A stretch of DNA of 64,000 bases from Triplophysa rosa (lineage: Eukaryota; Chordata; Actinopteri; Cypriniformes; Nemacheilidae): positions 23,646,848 through 23,710,847 of the forward strand of contig NC_079895.1 in the NCBI RefSeq assembly GCF_024868665.1, in the 5' to 3' direction. How positions within the stretch are numbered: the stretch's first letter is position 1; each line of letters opens with the position of its first letter. Positions 60,251 through 64,000 of the stretch are shown here, piece by piece. The translations under genes were made by a program, and so were the position numbers. The notes beneath the pieces were generated by a model. That model ran no database searches and was not told the origin of the DNA. It worked only from the letters and a program-made list of their open reading frames with translations.

Positions 60251-60770
60251 GTGAGATCTTATATCAACCCCTCAGTGGGTAAACCGATTGCATGGCACAT
60301 TCCAAAAATGGCTTACAGACTGTCCCGTTACTGTAAACAAATAAAGGCACAAGTCCTTTGAGAGAACTCCAAATACGTTACATTATATTTCTGTACCCCT
60401 ACTACTCGATTCACAGCGTTTTCCCACACAACGTTCCGTTTTCATATACAGTCAATCCCGACTAACACGGACTGGGGTAAGGCATCTGTTAAACTCTATG
60501 CGGTTGTATACTGCATTATGTTTCTTTCTGCTAAGGAGCACAAGGTGTTTACCTCAATGTCTCAATCCATTTCAGCAGCCCGGTCAAATAAGGTAAAGTG
60601 GCTTTCCGGGGGAAATATATCGTAAGTGCACTTTCTCAGATGCTGATGTGTGTCAGCCGACTCTAGTCTGCACTACGAGTTGGAGATGGGCTTTCGGTTC
60701 AGCCGAGGTGATACACAACTGTATATGGCGTGTGTGCGCAGGTGTTGAGAATTGCATCTCCGGGTGTGAC

Positions 60771-61014
60771 TTAAAGGGATATTCCAGCCAAGAAGCAACA
60801 TTTCCAACATTTTCCAAGTCGAGCCGTTCTTTGATCGACGCATGCACTTTTTGGAGCTTCAAAAAATTGCCCACCGTTCACTCCCATTCTACCGCTTGGA
60901 AGTAAAAAGATGCGTGGTAATATAACTCCGACTGCATTATTCTTCAAGAATAAAGTCATATTCAGTTAGGATGCCTTGAGGGTGAGTAAAACATTGGCTG
61001 AAATATCCCTTTAA
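60771..61014. mobile_element. TTAA fold-back MITE, family A-related subtype
   Basis: Ends TTAAAGGGATATTCCAGCC and GGCTGAAATATCCCTTTAA, TTAA on both sides, 244 bp. The interior differs from family A and is only partly self-complementary. Confidence 0.8.
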
Positions 61015-61740
61015 TGGCGATTGTGAGAACTGTATTTTTGCGCACCTATTTTTCTGAAGGGGTGATAATGGGGCAGTTTTGGAGAGCATGAAGTGCTCTC
61101 GGATAGGTCACTCTGATCTTAGCTCAACTTCTCATGACTGGAACAAAGAGAAATGGGATAACGCATCGAGGAGACGGTGCGGCGGGAAAGATTGGAAATT
61201 GGATTGAGAAAGGGGGCAGGATGTAATTTCAAGAAATCTTGCCCGTGCTTCTCAGAATGTGAAAGTGGGAGATAAAAGCGTGAGGCAGTACGAAAGGGGA
61301 GCAGGCTGTTCCTTCTGTCAGACAGAGAGGTTCAGCGTGACTTCGGGTTCATCTTCCTCTGGATCATGGCGCCTCTTCTTCATGTCACACTGACACTCCC
61401 AGAACAGAACGGGTCCTCGGCATAGTGTTCCTGCTCATTTCACACAGTGCCGGAGAGGCTTATAAAGTCCTCACTCCATCTCTGACACCTTCTCTTCTAT
61501 AACTCCTTTCAGCTTCATCTCTGTCTGATGTTTAAACCTGGGTTACATTGTAGTTTTGGCATTTTTACTCATTTCTCCTTGTGTTATTTGAATTTAGTTG
61601 ATTTAGTTCGATTCAGCAATTACATTTCATTTGTATTTCCTGGGCACTGGCAAGAAATGCTTTTCATTTCTCACCAAAGTAACATACAATATGTAGGTAA
61701 ATATGAATTCAGTTATATTTATACAATTCACAGATAAAAA

Positions 61741-62042
61741 TAAAATGAGTAATTCACCCAAAAATGAAAAATCTGTCATCGTTTACTCACCGTCTTGTCA
61801 TTTCAAACCTGTATGACTTTCTTTCTTCTACTGAACACAAAAGATTTTTTGAAGAATGTTGATAACCAAACAACCAATGGACCACATTGACTTGAACTGT
61901 ATGAACACAAAACCACTGGGACATTTCTCAAAACATCTCCTTCTGTGTTCCACAGAAGAAAGACTCATTTACAGGTTTTGAACTATACGTGAAGGGGAAT
62001 AAATGATGACAGATTTTTTATTTTTGAATGAACTCTCGTTAA
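61741..62042. mobile_element. Family A fold-back MITE, copy 11
   Basis: The left arm begins TAAAATGAGTAATTCACCC; the right end is GAATGAACTCTCGTTAA. The internal arms are intact. Confidence 0.8.
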
Positions 62043-63963
62043 AATAACATTGTTGTAGTCTAAATCCAATTTATTTTTCTCATTTCAAGGACATTTTTCT
62101 TTAAGATGCATAGATGTTTTCGACCGAAATTCTGTTTAAAACATTATTATTTGTAGCGTACAACAACAGCTCTTGTTTACACTTCATAGTCATTTTTGCT
62201 TTTTCCAGCTCTGCTGTCAGTTGTGTTTTCGTCGTTTTTCTGCTTTCAGATTTACTCCGGGGTCTGATCATCTAATCTCCTCCCCGCTGTTCTTCTAAGC
62301 GATGTAATTCAACGTGCTTCTTTCATTAGAGCACACCGTTCTCTTTATTTCTCCGTGTATGGGATAAAAGGATTACGGTAACATTCCAGCGTGATAATGA
62401 ATCGGGACACTGCTGGTCACATGACACTGAAAGTTTCCACTACTCTGCTGTAAACATCATGAATCTTTCAGAAAGAGAGAGCAAGACTGGAAGAAAGAGA
62501 GAGAGAGCAGGACACTTTATCCTCATAAAACATTTTAGCTTGTAGACTGTAGCTCGTGTTGATGTGGGATTAAATGGCCCAGACTGGTTTGTGACATTTG
62601 TGTGTTTAGACTGCGGGATAAAATGGCACAGATTCTCATGTGATATCGAATCATGTTTTGACTATGTAAAATGAGGTAGTTAACAGAACCTGTCAGGTCA
62701 TGACATATGCCTTCCCTTTATTTACATAACGTATAGCGGCAGAGAGACCTTCTCGTGATGCGTTGTGTTTCCCTGCGAATGCCTCACTGGGTGACGTGGT
62801 GCCATGTGCAGGGTTTGTTTTCGTTCCAGTGTGTACAACGTGCGTTAACATCACAATGAGACTGCGGCGGGCCAGACAGGGCAGCAGAGAGGCCAGACGA
62901 TTGTGATGGAAATTTTAGGCTTTTCGAGCGGGAGGTTGGCTGATACAGAGGTCAATTTTCATGGGTGACGCATCGCCAACATTATGTGTGTACGCTCTTT
63001 ATGAAAGTCAAGCTGCTCATATATGTGTGCACGTGAGCTTTTGCATCTTAATCGCTGTCTATATAAGAATGCGTAATGCAAATCCTGTTTTCTTTGGGAC
63101 GTTAGAATTTCATGTCCCAGACACATTCTGGTTTTCAAAATGCCAGCGTTGTTCACCTTCTCTTAAGTAATAAGTTACAGTATATGCTGTCTGTTGATTT
63201 ACTGGTTCAAAAACAGATTCCAGCATAATGGATGTGACATTTGCCAGTCAAAACCTGAATATAAATTCTCAGAGAATGTATTTATTACCAATCGATTGAA
63301 TCATCTGTTTATATTTTCCTAAACGTCCAGATATCAGAAAAATATCACTTTTAAGAGTGATATTTTAATATATAATATAAGATATATTATTATATATAAG
63401 ATGTATAGAGTGATAGAGTTTTCTGTTTTAAAACATACTTGGATTTATGTGAATCAATTGTTAAAGAAGCAATAATAGGGATGACATTTGCATGGAATTG
63501 CCAAGATGTCACAAGAAAGTTTTATAGCTCGTTATTTTTTGGCCTTTGATATATTCATTAATCTTTTTTTTTTCATTTCAACCAAATTTTAGATAATAGC
63601 AATTAAATCCATTAAAAACTGCACAATTATAACACATACACATATAACCATAGAAATCAATTCTTCCAGCAATTTTTGTAGCATTTTTTATTCCAGCAAT
63701 TTTTCTAAAGTTTAAATTATAAGCACTAATAAAAAAAGTCCTAAATCTTTTATAGTCATGTGACCAGGAACAGCCACCGCCCGCATCCACATGTACAAAT
63801 TTCCTTATTATATAGTATGCTAAATGAGTAGTATGCAATATACTGATTTTAACAGTCAGGATGTACTTCATGTATTACATTACGGCACAAACTGTCACTG
63901 TATGGGATTGACAGCAGTCTTTGTATAAAATGTGAAAATAAAAAGTGCATTAAATTGAAACTC

Positions 63964-64000
63964 TTAAAGGTCCAATGTGTACTTTTTTGGAGGATCTATT
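63964..64000 (+). mobile_element. Start of a family B TTAA element at the window edge
   Basis: TTAAAGGTCCAATGTGTAC and TTTTTTGGAGGATCTATT match the first bases of the copies at 26055 and 32059; it is cut by the window end. Confidence 0.7.

Larger units (their letters stand above)
60251..64000 (+). other. myo16 intron 22 (runs off the window)
   Basis: It holds fold-back elements at 60771-61014 and 61741-62042 and the start of a TTAA element at 63964. The next expected coding segment, after F-L-S-[RS], is not found, so the intron extends past the window. Confidence 0.8.

Overview
This is a eukaryotic window, almost certainly from a teleost fish and probably a cypriniform. The reasons are one long spliced gene spread thinly over 60 kb, a heavy load of TTAA-flanked fold-back elements of the kind that swarm in cyprinid genomes, hAT and Tc1-type elements, V-SINE cores, an L2-like LINE with a pentanucleotide tail, and long (CA)n tracts. 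It contains no bacterial-style gene, rRNA, tRNA or CRISPR array.

The only host gene I can support is the + strand myo16 (unconventional myosin XVI). I placed 22 consecutive internal exons from 1396 to 60250, all with AG acceptors, GT donors and matching phases; they encode 904 full codons. Exons 1-3 carry the last ankyrin repeats, exons 4-5 the linker between ankyrin repeats and motor, and exons 6-22 nearly the whole myosin head: purine loop, P-loop, switch I, switch II, actin-contact segments and the start of the converter. The start codon and first ankyrin repeats lie before the window. The rest of the converter, the IQ region and the proline-rich tail lie after it.

The introns hold mobile DNA. 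Intron 2 has fold-back MITEs, a SINE and a 969-bp TTAA element. Intron 3 has hAT elements with perfect 8-bp target duplications and a long inverted-repeat element. Intron 7 has a 35-N gap and an L2-like LINE on the - strand, interrupted by a solo LTR; a 1,020-bp stretch of it is repeated around a single N, which looks like an assembly artefact. Introns 8-9 have a nested TTAA element and TIR MITEs, one of them ending about 30 bp before the P-loop exon. Intron 12 has a hAT element inside a TTAA element. Intron 14 has a nested insertion and a Tc1-like element. Intron 15 has a 991-bp inverted-repeat element packed with short dyads. Introns 16-22 have many further fold-back copies and a CpG-rich inverted-repeat element.

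I found no new multi-gene system. The most interesting points are the switch I and P-loop residues of this fish myosin XVI, a possible ankyrin-only isoform ending in intron 5, a transposon end placed where the branch point of the P-loop exon should be, and a layered record of nested insertions whose empty sites can be read directly.
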